Of a stretch of 64,000 nt of DNA, positions 23,240 through 35,160 are shown piece by piece (position 1 is the stretch's first letter; each line of letters begins with the position of its first letter). This DNA is from Cheilinus undulatus (Eukaryota; Chordata; Actinopteri; Labriformes; Labridae). The DNA is taken from positions 33,728,398 to 33,792,397 of the forward strand of contig NC_054865.1 of assembly GCF_018320785.1 (NCBI RefSeq), written 5' to 3'. The notes under the pieces were generated by a model, which was given only the letters and a program-made list of their open reading frames with translations, did not search any database and had not been told where the DNA came from. The position numbers and the translations under genes are program-made.

Positions 23240-24273
23240 ACAGCTAAGGTTAACGTTGGCTCCCTGTGCGCTTCAGGATTGATTTCAAGGTTCTTTTATT
23301 AGTTTTCAAGTGTCTTAACGGCCTTGGGCCCTCTTATCTGTCTGACCTGCTTTTACCCTATTGGCCCTCGCGCACCCTGAGGTCCTCCAGTACTGGTCTT
23401 TTAACTGTTCCCAACGTTAGAACAAAAACTCACGGTGAAGCTTCATTCTGTTATTATGGCCTACGTCTGTGGAACAGCCTCCCAGAGAGCCTCAGGGCTG
23501 CTGAGACTGTTGATGTTTTTAAGGGCAGGCTCAAGACCCACCTTTTTAATCTGGCTTTTAACTGATTCTCTTTCCACTCTCTTATGCTGCTTCTATTGTT
23601 TTATTGTCTTTTAGTTGCTTGTTAAATAATTTCTTTTTACTCTTTAATACATATTTATGTTGCTTGTATTGTTTTATTGTTTTTAATTTATTAATACTCA
23701 TTTATGTTGTTATATTGTTTTTTTATTCCTTTTAGTATTGATCGTATTTTACTCTGTTGTCTTTTAGTTTTTTAGCTCCAGTGTTTTCCTCATGGGGCCC
23801 CTCCACACCAGGAGCTGTGTCTTGCCTGCCTGCGGGGGTGCCGTCCTGGGGGTTGTCCAGGCCTGGATGGTTGGGGGCCCTGCTCCAGGGCCTTATGGCT
23901 GTGGTGTGGGCTCCTGTCTGTCTGGGTTGGGATGGTCTCTGTGGTGGCGCCCTCTGTAGTCATGGGCTTGGACGTCTCCTGGTGTGGATTGCTCCCAAAG
24001 AATGAATGGTGTTTCCTCATCTGGTCCCTCAGGTCACAGCCATATTTTATTTTATCTTTGGGGTGGGGTGGGGTGGGCTGGGGTGTGGTGGGGTGTGTGC
24101 CTGGGGTAAGCATGTGTGTAGTATGCTGTATTTGTGTGTGTGTTCGTGTGCGAGTGCGTGTGAGGGGGTGGGGGATTGGGGGTGTATGTCTTTTAATGTA
24201 AGGCACTTTGTGTTGCATTTCTTTTATGTATGAAAGGTGCTATATAAATAAAGTTTGATTTGATTTGATTTGA
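23240..24273 (+). mobile_element. 5'-truncated LINE (L2/Rex-like) 3' end
   Basis: The frame 23266-23565 gives RIDFKVLLLVFKCLNGLGPS, YLSDLLLPY, KTHGEASFCYYGLRLWNSLP and VDVFKGRLKTHLFNLAFN, the C-terminus of fish L2-like reverse transcriptase proteins, intact to its stop. A long untranslated part follows with a G-rich block (24058-24110) and a GT-rich block. The 3' end is GGTGCTATATAAATAAAG followed by TTTGATTTGATTTGA repeats, where such LINEs prime. The 5' part is absent. Confidence 0.85.
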
Positions 24274-24560
24274 ACGTTAGTGAGACTAGGCCACAGCGAA
24301 CTGGGAAGTGTCATAATTCACAGGACTTCTCCTTTCAAGGAAGGGCTGTAGGATCATCCTCTAAAGGGTTAAAGGGAGACACTTCTGTGTGCTCAGGGGC
24401 TTTTCTTCTCTGGGAGCTTGGGTGGAGACACACAGATGGGTGATATTCGTGACATTTGTAACTTTTTATGTAACCATTAATAAACTTTGGGTCAATGACC
24501 ATTTAAGTTGAACTGATCCTCTCTGTGTCCTCCTGTCAATAAAAGAACAGCAGAAAAAGT
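24274..24560. other. short intergenic gap
   Basis: Nothing recognised between the LINE tail and the Tc1 element. Confidence 0.4.
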
Positions 24561-26156
24561 CAGTAAATCTCAAAAAATTAAAATATCATGAAAAAGTTCA
24601 ATATTTTTTGTCACTCGTTTCAGAAAGTGACACCCATATATTATATAGACTCATTACACATAGAGTGAAATATTTCAAGCCTTTATTTGTTTTTTGATGA
24701 TTATAGCTTACAGATAATGAAAACCCAAAATTCAGTGTCAAAGAAAATTAGAATATTGTGAAAAAGTTCAATATTGGAAAATCATGGTGTCACACCCTAA
24801 TCAGCTAATTAACTCAAAATCCCTGCAAAGGTTTCCTGAGCCTCTAAATTGTCTCTCAGTCTGGGTGAGTAGGCTACACAATCATGGGGAAGACTGCAGA
24901 CTTGACAGATGTCCAGAAGACAGTCACTGACACCCTCCACAAGGAGGGTAAGCCACAAAAGGTCATTGCTAAAGAAGCTGGTTGTTCACAGAGTGCTGTA
25001 TCCAATCATATTCATAGAAAGTTGAGTGGAAGGAAAAAGTGTGGTAGGAAAAGGTGCACCAGCATAAGGGATAACTGCAGCCATGAGAGGATTGTCAAGC
25101 AAAATCCATTCAAGAATTTGGGGGAGCTTCACAAGGAGTGGACTGAGGCTGGCGTCAGCGCATCAAGAGCCACTACGTACAGACCAATCCTAGACATGGG
25201 CTACAACCGTCGCATTCCTCGTGTCAAGCCCCTCCTGAATGAGAGACAACGTCAGAAGCGTCTTACCTGGGCTGTGGAGAAAAAAACGAAAAAAACTGGA
25301 CTGTTGCTCAGTCGTCCAAAGTCCTCTTTTCAAATCAAAGTAAATTTTGCATGTCATTTAGAAATCAAGGTCCCAGAGTCTGGAGGAAGAGTGGAGAGGC
25401 ACAGAATCCACATTGCTTGAAGTCCAGAGTGAAGTTTCCACAGTCAGTGATGATTTGGGCTGCCATGGCATCTGCTGGCGTTGGTCCACTGTGTTTTCTG
25501 AAGTCCAGCAGCCATCTACCAGGACATTTTAGAGCACTTCATGCTTCCTTCTGCTGACAAGCTTTATGGAGATGCTGATTTCATTTTCCAGCAGGACTTG
25601 GCACCTGCCCACACTGCCAAAGGTATCAAAAGCTAGTTCAATGACCATGGTGTTACTGTGCTTGATTGACCAGCAAACTGGCCTGACCTGAACCCCATAG
25701 AGAATCTTTGGGGTATTGTCAAGAGGAAGATGAGAGACACCAGACCCAACAATGCAGATGACCTGAAGGCTGCTATCAAAGCAACCTGGGCTTCCATTAC
25801 ACCTGAGCAGTGCCACAGGCTGATTGCCTCCATGCCATGCTGCTTTGATGCAGTAATTCATGCAAGAGGAGGCCCAACTGAGTATTAAGTGCATAGAAAT
25901 GAACATACTTTTCAGAAGCCTAACACTTCTGTTTAAAATATCCTTTTTTTTAAATTGATCTTATGTAATTCTAACTTTCTGAGACACTGAACTTTGGGTT
26001 TTCATTATCTGTATACCATTATCAATATTTCAAGAAATAAAGGCTTGAAATATTTTACTGTGTTTAATGAGTCTACATAATATATGGGTTTCACTTTCTG
26101 AAATGAGTGATAAAAATATTGAACTTTTCATATTTTAATTTTTTGAGATGTACCTG
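24561..26156 (+). mobile_element. Tc1-like transposon, full length but inactive
   Basis: Inverted ends: left CAGTAAATCTCAAAAAATTA (24561) and right, reverse-complemented, CAGGTACATCTCAAAAAATT, ending at 26156 before TA. The repeats extend about 100 bp or more (GAAATATTTCAAGCCTTTAT near both ends). The transposase starts at 24884 (MGKTADLTDVQKTVTDTLHK, HTH with CSQSAVSNHI) and is frameshifted near 25280. In the restored order the first catalytic Asp codon is replaced (AATCAA where the family has an SDE-type codon). Further pieces appear at 25351-25557 and 25640-25887. The same family is at 50861-52105. Confidence 0.85.
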
Positions 26157-26680
26157 TAGGCTATATTCTTTTCACCCTATATTCATAAAAGACTGGGTAT
26201 AAGACATGCCTGCACACACTCAAGATCTTGTACCATTGCAATTTCACAGTTCATTATGAAGCATAAGAAAGGACTTCGGAAACCTTGCACAGATATACTG
26301 TATGTAAAGCAGGAATGGTGAAGAACTTCACTTTCAATGCAATTAGTATCCTCTGCCACCAGATACTAAAGTGTTGCTAGAAGAAAAGATTATCTAACAC
26401 AGTGGTAGACATGCTCCAGTCCAAACTTTTTTAAAAAATGTGTTGCAGGCATCAAAGACAGATAAAAACATTTACATACATTTAAAAAGATAGGATAAAG
26501 TTCACCTGTTAAACTTCAAATATCTTGTTTTTGTACTTTATTCAGTTGAATATAGGTTGGAATATATAACAGGTAGCATATTAAAAATGATCATACATTT
26601 ACAAATGCATGTATACACAAAATACTCACAATTCAGTTATCACTTGTTTTTGAAAATAAACAGATAACTTGCAAATGAAT
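26157..26680. other. gap between Tc1 element and cyb5b 3' end
   Basis: No repeat end or coding sequence recognised. A TTTATT at 26537-26542 is an alternative minus-strand polyadenylation signal. Confidence 0.35.
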
Positions 26681-26695
26681 TTTTGAAAGATATAT

Positions 26696-26701
26696 TTTAT
26701 T
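26696..26701 (-). terminator. cyb5b: candidate polyadenylation signal of cyb5b
   Basis: AATAAA on the minus strand about 1.35 kb behind the stop codon. TTTATT at 26537-26542 is the next candidate. Confidence 0.4.
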
Positions 26702-28044
26702 CAGACTTTAAATGACAGAAAATCCCAGATGAAATGCAGAGTTGATAAATATTTATCTCAGGTCAACCAATTCAGTGATGACATCTGGAAGGAAATAATG
26801 TGGTTACATGTAAAAATAGCAGCAAGTTATATTCAAAAATGTAAAACTTTTGTGAACTTACAGGTGATAAACTAATGATGAATTCTCAAACTTTGTCCTT
26901 TGATAGATTTTTTTGGAAAATATGAAACGTCTCAAAATTTGTTTAAAAAGTTATTACAATTCTGTTTAAATATGTTGACAAAGTAAGGCTCTGATAAAAC
27001 CAGGATGACCTCATTCAATATCTAATTCAAACACTCCACTGAAAGTTGGCAGTACCATCCACCCAAAACATAAGCTTAAGATGCATTACAATTAAACAAA
27101 ATTTTGAAAAATCATCTGATAAATAACAAATGGCATAGTCTAGAACAATGTAATTACAAAAAAAATAATAATAATAATAATTAACTTCTTTCAAGGTACT
27201 CCCATAGTTATTCAGTTTCATCTGTTATATCTGGATAGTAAAATATTATTACATATTATAACAGTAAATTTATATTCATCTGTGGATTGGGTTTGTAAGC
27301 ATTTTGATACTTTACTGATGACATAACTAGAAAATGGGAAATACTTAAATAATCAGTGATACAACCACCATTTTCAAAAAGAAATAGACTTAATAGACAT
27401 GACACTGCAATTACATGACTGGAAAAAAGCACAAACAACTGAGAGATAAATGCTATCAGGCATTGCTTAACACAGGAACTGTGGTATGGAGTGCAGGGAA
27501 TAAAGTCCTTCCTATTCAGAGTTGGGCAGCAGTAACATTTCTGGATTTATCAAACTATATCTAAATCAGCATAAAAATACTCATCACTGCAGACTTGATC
27601 CTTGATTCCACAACCACTTTGCATAAAGACATCTCCTTGGATATTTCCATAGTTGCAATCTGTCTGATACTCATGTTTGCATACTGGGATATTAATAAAA
27701 ACTATCTTGGGAAGCATAAGGGCAAAGAACAAACAGAGACAAAACTGGGTCAAATGCATATGAAAGTTTAAGTTAAAGAAACAACATGACAACAAGCATA
27801 GTGACAATGATACTCAAAGAAAATGAAGGCAGACAATTTAATAAAGTCTATGACTGGCTGTCTATTTGGTGCACTTTATGTAGACGGACAAGAACAAAAG
27901 CACTTTATCAAACTGCTCTCCTCCTTTTCTCATTACAGAGGACGCACTCACTCCTAACTGTGTGCCTTCAGTGTCAGGAGATTTTGGTCAAACATTTCAA
28001 GGCCTCCAGATGAAAAGAATGAGAGGAAAGCTGGATGCCAGCAC
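26696..28044 (-). other. likely cyb5b 3' untranslated region
   Basis: Runs from the cyb5b stop (28047-28045) to a minus-strand AATAAA (plus TTTATT at 26696-26701). It is AT-rich and free of recognisable transposons, unlike the flanks, which fits an exon. The 3' limit is inferred. Confidence 0.45.
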
Positions 28045-31000
28045 TCAGGAGGACTTGTGTTCCAGTGTGTAGTAGCGATACATAATGCCAGCAACAGTTG
28101 CAATAATAGCTGGTATCAACCATGTGGCCCAGGAGGTGCTGGGGGAAATTGAAAATATATATTCAAATAAAATGCACAAGTTTGGAACAATATTAAGATA
28201 AAGCTTAAAGATCTGTGTTTATTTTGCACATTTTTAGAATATTAAAGTTAAAATTGTTTACATTGATACGTTAAAGGAAAAATAGTTGGAGATAAAAATC
28301 ATATTTTTTTCATTACAAGTAGAGAATATACAGCACACGCAGCAACTTATTTGTGCTGTGCAGTAATTTCCTAAGATGTCAGTATATTAAAGAAAAAACT
28401 TTGAACCATGCTGATCAATGTATACTTTCAAAAAGAAACTTGACTTACAAGCATATAAACACAAAAGCTGATGTGTAAACAATGAAACTAACGCATATAG
28501 TTTATCAAGATGACTCACCTGGACTCTCCTGAATTTGTGTCATGCGCCTCCTTTATCAGAAAAAGACACAGGAACACAAATTAGAGATATTCAGTATCTA
28601 CAAAAAAAAAAAAAAAAATGAAAGATGTTTTTTTTTTACCTTTTCCTTCTTCTTCTGTCTGTCATTCTACAAAGAAAGTCAATAAAAAGGTATTAATTTC
28701 CTCACAAGATGACCGATACACATGATCACTTAAAAAAAGCCAGGATAAAAGTTATGTCAAGAAGCAGACTGCTCTCTAACACGCAGTTCTAGACTTGGAT
28801 GTATGCACACACAATTGAATAATCCCACTGATAAATTTCAACCACTAACATTATGAACACTTAAACAAAAGGGATTTACATTTAAATTTCACAAAAAAAA
28901 AATGACTGGCAAAGAAACAATGACACTGATAATCACAAAAAACAGTTTCTTTACCATAAAATGAATCCATCAAATGAATGACAATGTTCCAAGTGTATTT
29001 TTTGCCTCAAAAATGTACAATCTAAAACTAACCCTGCCTAATATTGTTTGAATGTGTGGCCCTCTTGTTGTCTTATCTGACTCTGTCACTATCTTCTGTT
29101 GCTGTAAAATAGGCACCCCTTTTGTTTCCACTCAGTTAAAGGATGGGCTCAGTATTTCTTCCTTTAAACAAATGTCATGTCCCCATCAAAAACAGGTTCA
29201 TCTAATTGTTTTACTCCTATGATTTTAACTGCCAAGTTAGAGATCAACTTTAAATGGCTTTTGATGCATCATCCTTATCAATCATCCTTGTTTGTGTAAA
29301 AAAAAATGGCATCCCTTTGTGGTTAAAATTTTGTACAATAAAGTAAGCAGGCAAACTCTACATCTGAACCAAAGCTGGTATTTAAGATGCAGTCTTTGTG
29401 TTTCCTTGGAGAGTTGCAGTGTAAAACTACTAGTAGTTGCATGAATACAGCAGACATTTTGATGGTATGAACCGGACAGCTGAATGATGTGTCAAAAGAT
29501 ATACATACTTATAAATACTGACTAACTTGTAAAGGTAGGCAGAAAATTAGGTATTTCAAAGCTAATAGTTTCTTACCATGTGAAGCTCCCCAATGTAGTA
29601 CTGTTCAAGCATCTCCCTTGCATCTGTAGAATGACCCACATCCTCAAAGCTCTCTGTGGCATCTGCACCCGCCTGCTCCAACAAAACCTCCTCTCCTCCT
29701 GGATGCTGAAAGCAAAATATGGATTTACAGGTGGGGAGCCATTTTTTTCCTTCAATGGTTGGATTAGAGGTACTTGTGGAAATATTGTAATCATGGAATG
29801 TCCAGTTATTTGACTGAAGAGAGTTTCCATCTTATGAGTTACGGCTATTAAATAAGTAGACTGTGATTATGAGGATAAAACCATGTGGTTCACAGTCATA
29901 GAGAATGTTATACATTAAAGGTTGGGTATTCACGCACAACCATTGTAAGTTCCAATAAGTGACATCTTTAGTTCCCTGCTACTGATTAAAGTGCACATGT
30001 TTTGCTAAGGGGGTCAGAAAATGATTAGCTTGAAAGCTGAGCAACACATTAACTTGAATATTTTGGTGAAAGTGAACAAAACAGCAGCTGAATCTTTTGG
30101 TTTATTAACCGAGGCGTATGGGGAACACTGCATGTCACGTGCACGCGAATTTGGATGGCACAAAAGGTTCTGTGAAGGCAAAGAGGATGTCCAAAAACAA
30201 ATCACAGTGCTTGATCACTCCCCCATTTCACCTGACCTAGCACCGTGTGACTTTTTCCTTTTTCAGAAGATCAACTCTGTGCTCAGAGGAACACATTTTG
30301 AGTCTGTGTCAGAGGTTAAAAAAAGCACAACATTGGTTCTGAGACAGCTGGCCTAAAAGACCTACTACACTGTTTTGATCAGTGGAAGACCTGAATGCAG
30401 TGGTGTGTTAATGCAGAAGGGGAGTATACTGAAGGAGAAAGACATTGAAAAATGTTAATGTTAAATAAAACTGTGTTATAGCATTAGTCTCGTTTTTAAG
30501 TCATACCTGGTGTTATACTTAGTATACAATCATGACAACGTTTTAGATCTACTTATTGTGCCTATGTGCCACCACAAACGACTAAGTTTTAAATTGCTTC
30601 ACTTGCAACGAGTTCAAGTTAAAAGTGCAATATCAAAAGTCTATTATATTATTCGCGTTGAGAAACCCAGCATCAGCTATGTCTAATGGCCACGTCACGT
30701 AGTTACACTGCTGCTCATCCTTATCTTGCAGCTGCATAAGCGAGGTGAAATGTCACACTTTAATTAGATAAGATCACTGGAAACCTAGCATTACAAACAG
30801 GAAATATTGCAGTCACATCAGCCAACATAGATATTATTTTGAAAACTAATCTGCTGATATGATTAACAGGATACATCTATGTTACTATCATGCTTGTCTA
30901 AATATGCAACAGGGATGTTTGAAAACAACCCACATCTCATCTGTTAGCCACGTTAGCAAACGTTAGCAGGTATTTATTCATGCTAGGTGTTTCAGTTGTG

Positions 31001-31516
31001 CTTACGCTAGAGAAATAAGCTAAGGTAACATTGCTGTCACCTTGTTTAACCCCAGGGTTACTCAAGATTGCCGCTTCACACCAACAGCCATTCATGCTAG
31101 AAAAAATAAAATCACACTACAGACATATCAAGTCAATAGCAAAGGCTAGCAATTGTTTTGTAATTCCAGGATGTAGCGTTTGCGTTATGCGAAATTAAGT
31201 ACTATGATCGGGTTGCCGAACACAATCTGCAGCCATAAACCAGCATCAGCATACCAGCATATCGTTAGCATTAAAGCTAAGTGCTTTCTTTCAGTGGACG
31301 GAGAGCATTTCTTACCTCTTCAAGGAAAGTTGTGATGTCATAGACTTTGTCGTGGATGATGAGCCATGTGTCATTGCTCATATTATGTACTCTTATATCC
31401 TCTAATGTGTAATATTTAACGCCATCTTCAGTGAGTTCGCATGTGTCCTCAACGCCCGTGGCACTAGCAGGTCCACTGCTAGTGTTTGTTAAGTTATCAT
31501 TGATTTCCTCTCCCAT
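28045..31516 (-). CDS. cyb5b: cytochrome b5 type B (outer mitochondrial membrane)
   Basis: Five coding exons on the minus strand: 31516-31316, 29705-29577, 28666-28640, 28550-28519, 28138-28045; 160 aa (human CYB5B is about 150). The heme domain spans roughly residues 30-110, with [19 protein letters not shown], axial heme ligands His68 (HPGG) and His92 (DVGHSTDA), 24 residues apart as usual. A short polar, Lys-rich hinge (111-130) leads to a C-terminal membrane anchor (about 133-150) and the basic tail [12 protein letters not shown], typical of the B isoform and of tail-anchored outer-membrane proteins. All junctions are gt..ag. Role: electron carrier, for example from cytochrome b5 reductase to acceptors such as the amidoxime-reducing component. 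Neighbour dhx38 is divergent, about 3.7 kb away; both lie on 16q22 in human. Confidence 0.95.
28519..28666 (-). other. cyb5b: two microexons encoding the cytochrome b5 hinge
   Basis: Exon 3 (28666-28640) is 27 nt, phase 0 at both ends, coding NDRQKKKEK. Exon 4 (28550-28519) is 32 nt, coding [10 protein letters not shown] plus two bases. Acceptors are TTTGTAG and ATAAAG; donors are GTAAAA and GTGAGT. The intron between them is only 89 nt. Confidence 0.85.
30015..30480 (+). mobile_element. mariner transposase remnant, internally deleted
   Basis: The frame 30021-30356 joins the N-terminal helix-turn-helix part of a mariner transposase ([46 protein letters not shown]) directly to its C-terminal catalytic part ([32 protein letters not shown]). 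The intervening half, including the first two catalytic Asp residues, is gone, yet the frame stays open across the join. It lies antisense in cyb5b intron 1. It cannot encode an active transposase. The termini were not identified. Confidence 0.8.
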
Positions 31517-31870
31517 TCTGACACTAACGCGAATAACCTACTAGCAGAGCTGTGTAGTTAGCTAACGTTAGCCTCAGTTAGCCTGGTAACGCTGATGTAA
31601 CGCTAGCTTGTTCCGTTTAATGTGTTTCTCCTCGGCTTGAATGGGGTTGGTTGGCCTCAAAAGCACCGCGTGTCACCGTTAAAAACAGTCACAACAAAAT
31701 TATTATACAAACGCTAAACAATGCTGGTTACGAAATCGAAAAACACCCCAACCCGGCACATCAGCAGACATGTGAAACTGGCCAATCACATACATGTTAT
31801 TTTACTGTGCAGCACAAACATGACAACTGACCAATGAAACGATGACTTCCAGAGTGGGGCCCAATCAGAA
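31517..31870 (-). promoter_or_regulatory. cyb5b: cyb5b promoter region with three CCAAT boxes
   Basis: Upstream of the cyb5b start codon. CCAAT occurs at 31782-31786, 31831-31835 and 31861-31865 on the plus strand, spaced 49 and 30 bases, with flanks (CCAATCA, CCAATGA) that suit NF-Y. The GTTAGC hexamer occurs three times at 31556-31583. No TATA box was seen. The start site is inferred. Confidence 0.4.
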
Positions 31871-33587
31871 TCGACCACTTGATGATCATGAGACGAGGAA
31901 ACCTACAATTGTTGTTACCAGTGCGCTGCTAATGCGCATACGATACTTTGCATTTCCAATTACATTACTGGAGTTTTTAATTGGTTCTAACGAGCATTTC
32001 GCAGTGGGGATATTTTAAGTTTCCCTTTTCAAATTTAGTGCTGTCATGAAAAAACGAATTTTTAATTGATTGTATTAGACCAGTGACAACAACGTTACTG
32101 TCAATGTAGGACTAAATGACCACCTTTTTAATTAAACTGGAGCAAAAGGTTACATAAAATTCCCACTCATTAAAAGCAAACTTGCCATACTTTAGTCATA
32201 ACACCTTAAAGCATACCCATAACTTTATGCAAATATGGCTGTGTTTGTGATGATAGGGGGTCTTTACACAGATGTATTGTACTGATAGGTCACAGTTAAC
32301 CGGTTGTCTCCTGTCAGTGTCTCAGCACTTTGGCTACCACTACAGTAAATATTGTAGTCCATCCGCTGTAGCTCCATTCAGGTGTGTATTTTGAAAAACA
32401 TTAGTACAAACATAAACTGTTGCTAAACAGCGCACATTTTTACAAGATTAAGAATCCATATTCATGTAACAAATTTTGACCATATTATTCAAACTCTTTA
32501 ACCTTCCCTCAGCTTAATCCCAACAGGCCGCCTTAATTCCCTGATCTCTATAGTAATCTCATGCTTTGCATAAACCCCTACTTCTCATGTGACAGACTTA
32601 ACCAAAGTGTGAATGACTGACTTTATATCCCAGCGACACATTCAGGTAGCCAAAAAAGAGCCCAATACCATCAAAAAGAATACCACTGTTTATGATCTTT
32701 ATAGGCTCTATTGATTATCATAAAACACAAAGAAAAATAATATTTTGATAGGAACTGATAAGCCAAAAATTCCTGGCCTGTGTGTTCATAAAGCAGGATA
32801 ATGTAACTTTATTTATGATAGATTTTGGACATTATAGTCAAGGTTGTATAGTGCAATATCTCCTCCAGTTGGAATAATTTCACACTGTGAGCTTTTAAAA
32901 ATGTAAATATGTTTAGGACTCAGAGAACATAATTGATTAATTGGCATATTTACTTTAAACACAAAAAAGACAACATAAAACCAACTGAAGAAAATAGGGC
33001 AAGAGAAGAAATAAGACACAAAAACCTTTATGTGTAAATGTCTGAGTTTACATGAGTGAAAAGGAGTAGGAAGAAGTATTAACTTATCTAATCCTACCTC
33101 TTATTTTCTGAACATTGGGCATAGATGCAAATTATTCCAGCATTATAGGCAGCTACATACTTTCTATATGTAAATAAAAGACAATATTTAATTAAAAACT
33201 TTTTTTTTGTCAGGTGATTATGTTGATGATGTGGATAGGCTGTCTGGGCCAAACCACTGAAAAAACTGACAGGGGCAAGTTGGTACTAACGCTGCTCTTT
33301 GTATACCAACAAGAACATAACAATGTTGTAGGTTGATTTGAGCTTTTTAAAGCTTATTTCTAACATTTAAAGTGACGTTTTTTCACCTAATTAAATGCAG
33401 TATTGATTATCATGGAGAACATCTGCCACACAATTATACTTTTCTTTTACCATGATCTTTTTCTCACAGCATTTGCCAGACAGAACCATGTACAAATTTT
33501 GGTCACAATAAAAACAATAATTTTGCAAAACGAAATGAAGAAAAGTAAAACTTCAAAAAGGCTATAGGAGGTTACCTAACTGTAGAG
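31871..33587. other. intergenic between cyb5b and dhx38, nothing supported
   Basis: AT-rich. No exon or repeat boundary recognised. The frame at 32813-33019 has no resemblance to a protein. Confidence 0.4.
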
Positions 33588-34108
33588 CGGTGATCATCAA
33601 CTGGCGGCATGGGGGCCATATAAGGGCCCCCAAAGTTCCCCATCCGGCCCCTGAAACATCATACATTCAGAGTTTTATCAGCAATGAATTAATCTTTGAT
33701 CCATGTTTGTTTTACAGACATCCATCTGTCAACTATTATAAGAAATTTGTTGCATGATTAACATGATTAAATAAATCTGCAGTCTTCAGTGTCAATTTTT
33801 ACCATAGGCTCTTGGAGAGTGCAATTATGCCTGAGGATCAAAACAATAGACCTTTTGTTTTATTTTCCAATCAAACCTAGAGATGGACAACAAGTAGTCC
33901 TAGAAATATGTAGCTAAAATGTTTAGATTGCCTATAGGCAGTAGTGGTTGAGCTCACTGTGAATGCTTGAAAATTACTAACATTTTGGAAGAAAATACTA
34001 ATACAATAATATGGTATTCAGACCAAAATATGGATTTTATCTTAGTTAATTTGAAAGTCTGCACCAGCATAAATCTGGCACTTGTGTAAATGTAGTTGAT
34101 GACCCCTG
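33588..34108. mobile_element. hAT-like MITE (TCATCAACT ends)
   Basis: Left CGGTGATCATCAACTGGCGG and right, reverse-complemented, CAGGGGTCATCAACTACATT, are inverted. The flanking octamers CTGTAGAG and CTTTGGAG agree at six of eight positions, consistent with an old 8-bp duplication. No coding capacity. Confidence 0.6.
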
Positions 34109-35160
34109 CTTTGGAGACTCATGCAGCAATAGAACAGACAATTATTAATACATACATTCTTGTTGTTTATTAGGCCTAGTAATTTATTATAATCTATATT
34201 ACTTTTATATCTTAATAAAGTTGTTTTTCAATTAAACACAAATAATTTCTTTGTTTTCTTGTGACCTTGACTCATTTTTTGCATTATCTTGAGATAACAA
34301 CACCGTTTTTCTCGTGACCTTTATTTAATTTCCAGCATTATCTCAAGATAATGCTGTTTTTTTGTGATAATGACTTAATTTACGTTTGTTTTCCCTTGAT
34401 AATAAGTTGATTTATGTCATTATCACAGGAAACCATACACTGAGAAAAATAAATCTGGGCAAAAGTAAATTTCACTCAATTTTATCTGTGATATCAACAA
34501 TAAAAATCAAAGTTTCTAGCTTAAATACATACACTTCATTTTGTAGTCAGTTTCTTTTGTTAAAAATACAAGACATGATTTTTTTCCTAACAAGAATAAT
34601 TTAAGTAATGTAAGCCAATCTTTTAAATTATACAAACCTAATTATTGTATTAAACTGTATTGAAAGCATGAGTCATTTTACAAGCTGAGTTTAATTGAAA
34701 TCACATGTAATCAGAAGAAAAATTAAGTTAAACAAAGATTCGTCTTGTTGAATCTACTTGAAAATGTAAGTAAATTTCACTTCGTTTTTTGTTCTTGAAC
34801 TGAACAGAGTAGTAGTTTTTACGAAGATTAATTCGGCCAATCTACAAAAAGAATGTATGCAAAAAGTTTCCTTCGCTTTTCTAAGTAGGTTGGGCCGAAT
34901 ATTTTTTTTCAGAAAACAATATGTAAATACATGGCCCTTTAGTAAGGCGTTTCTCAAAATTATTTATATTTCGGCCCTTACCCCTGTATTCTCTTAAAAT
35001 ACTATAATTTGTCTTCATTTCGCACGGTCTTGCTTTTAAGTATCGTATAAGTCATGACATCGATACTATTGTCCGTTGCTGCCTTGCTGCTAAGGTCTCT
35101 CTGTGTGCAATCATATGTTTCCCCCCTCTGATTTCCGCTGTCAATCTATCACGTTTAAAT
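34109..35160. repeat. repeat-derived region with CATTATCT-type units
   Basis: 34255-34430 has about three degenerate units of 55-60 bp built on near-palindromic GCATTATCTTGAGATAAC / GCATTATCTCAAGATAATGC and GTGATAATGACTTAATTT. 34440-34780 repeats AAGTAAATTTCACT (34463 and 34768). The rest is unrecognised upstream sequence of dhx38. Confidence 0.4.

Noticed and set aside
23790-24218. 142-codon Thr/Pro/His-rich minus-strand frame
   Set aside because: It is the antisense read of the G-rich and GT-rich LINE 3' untranslated region.
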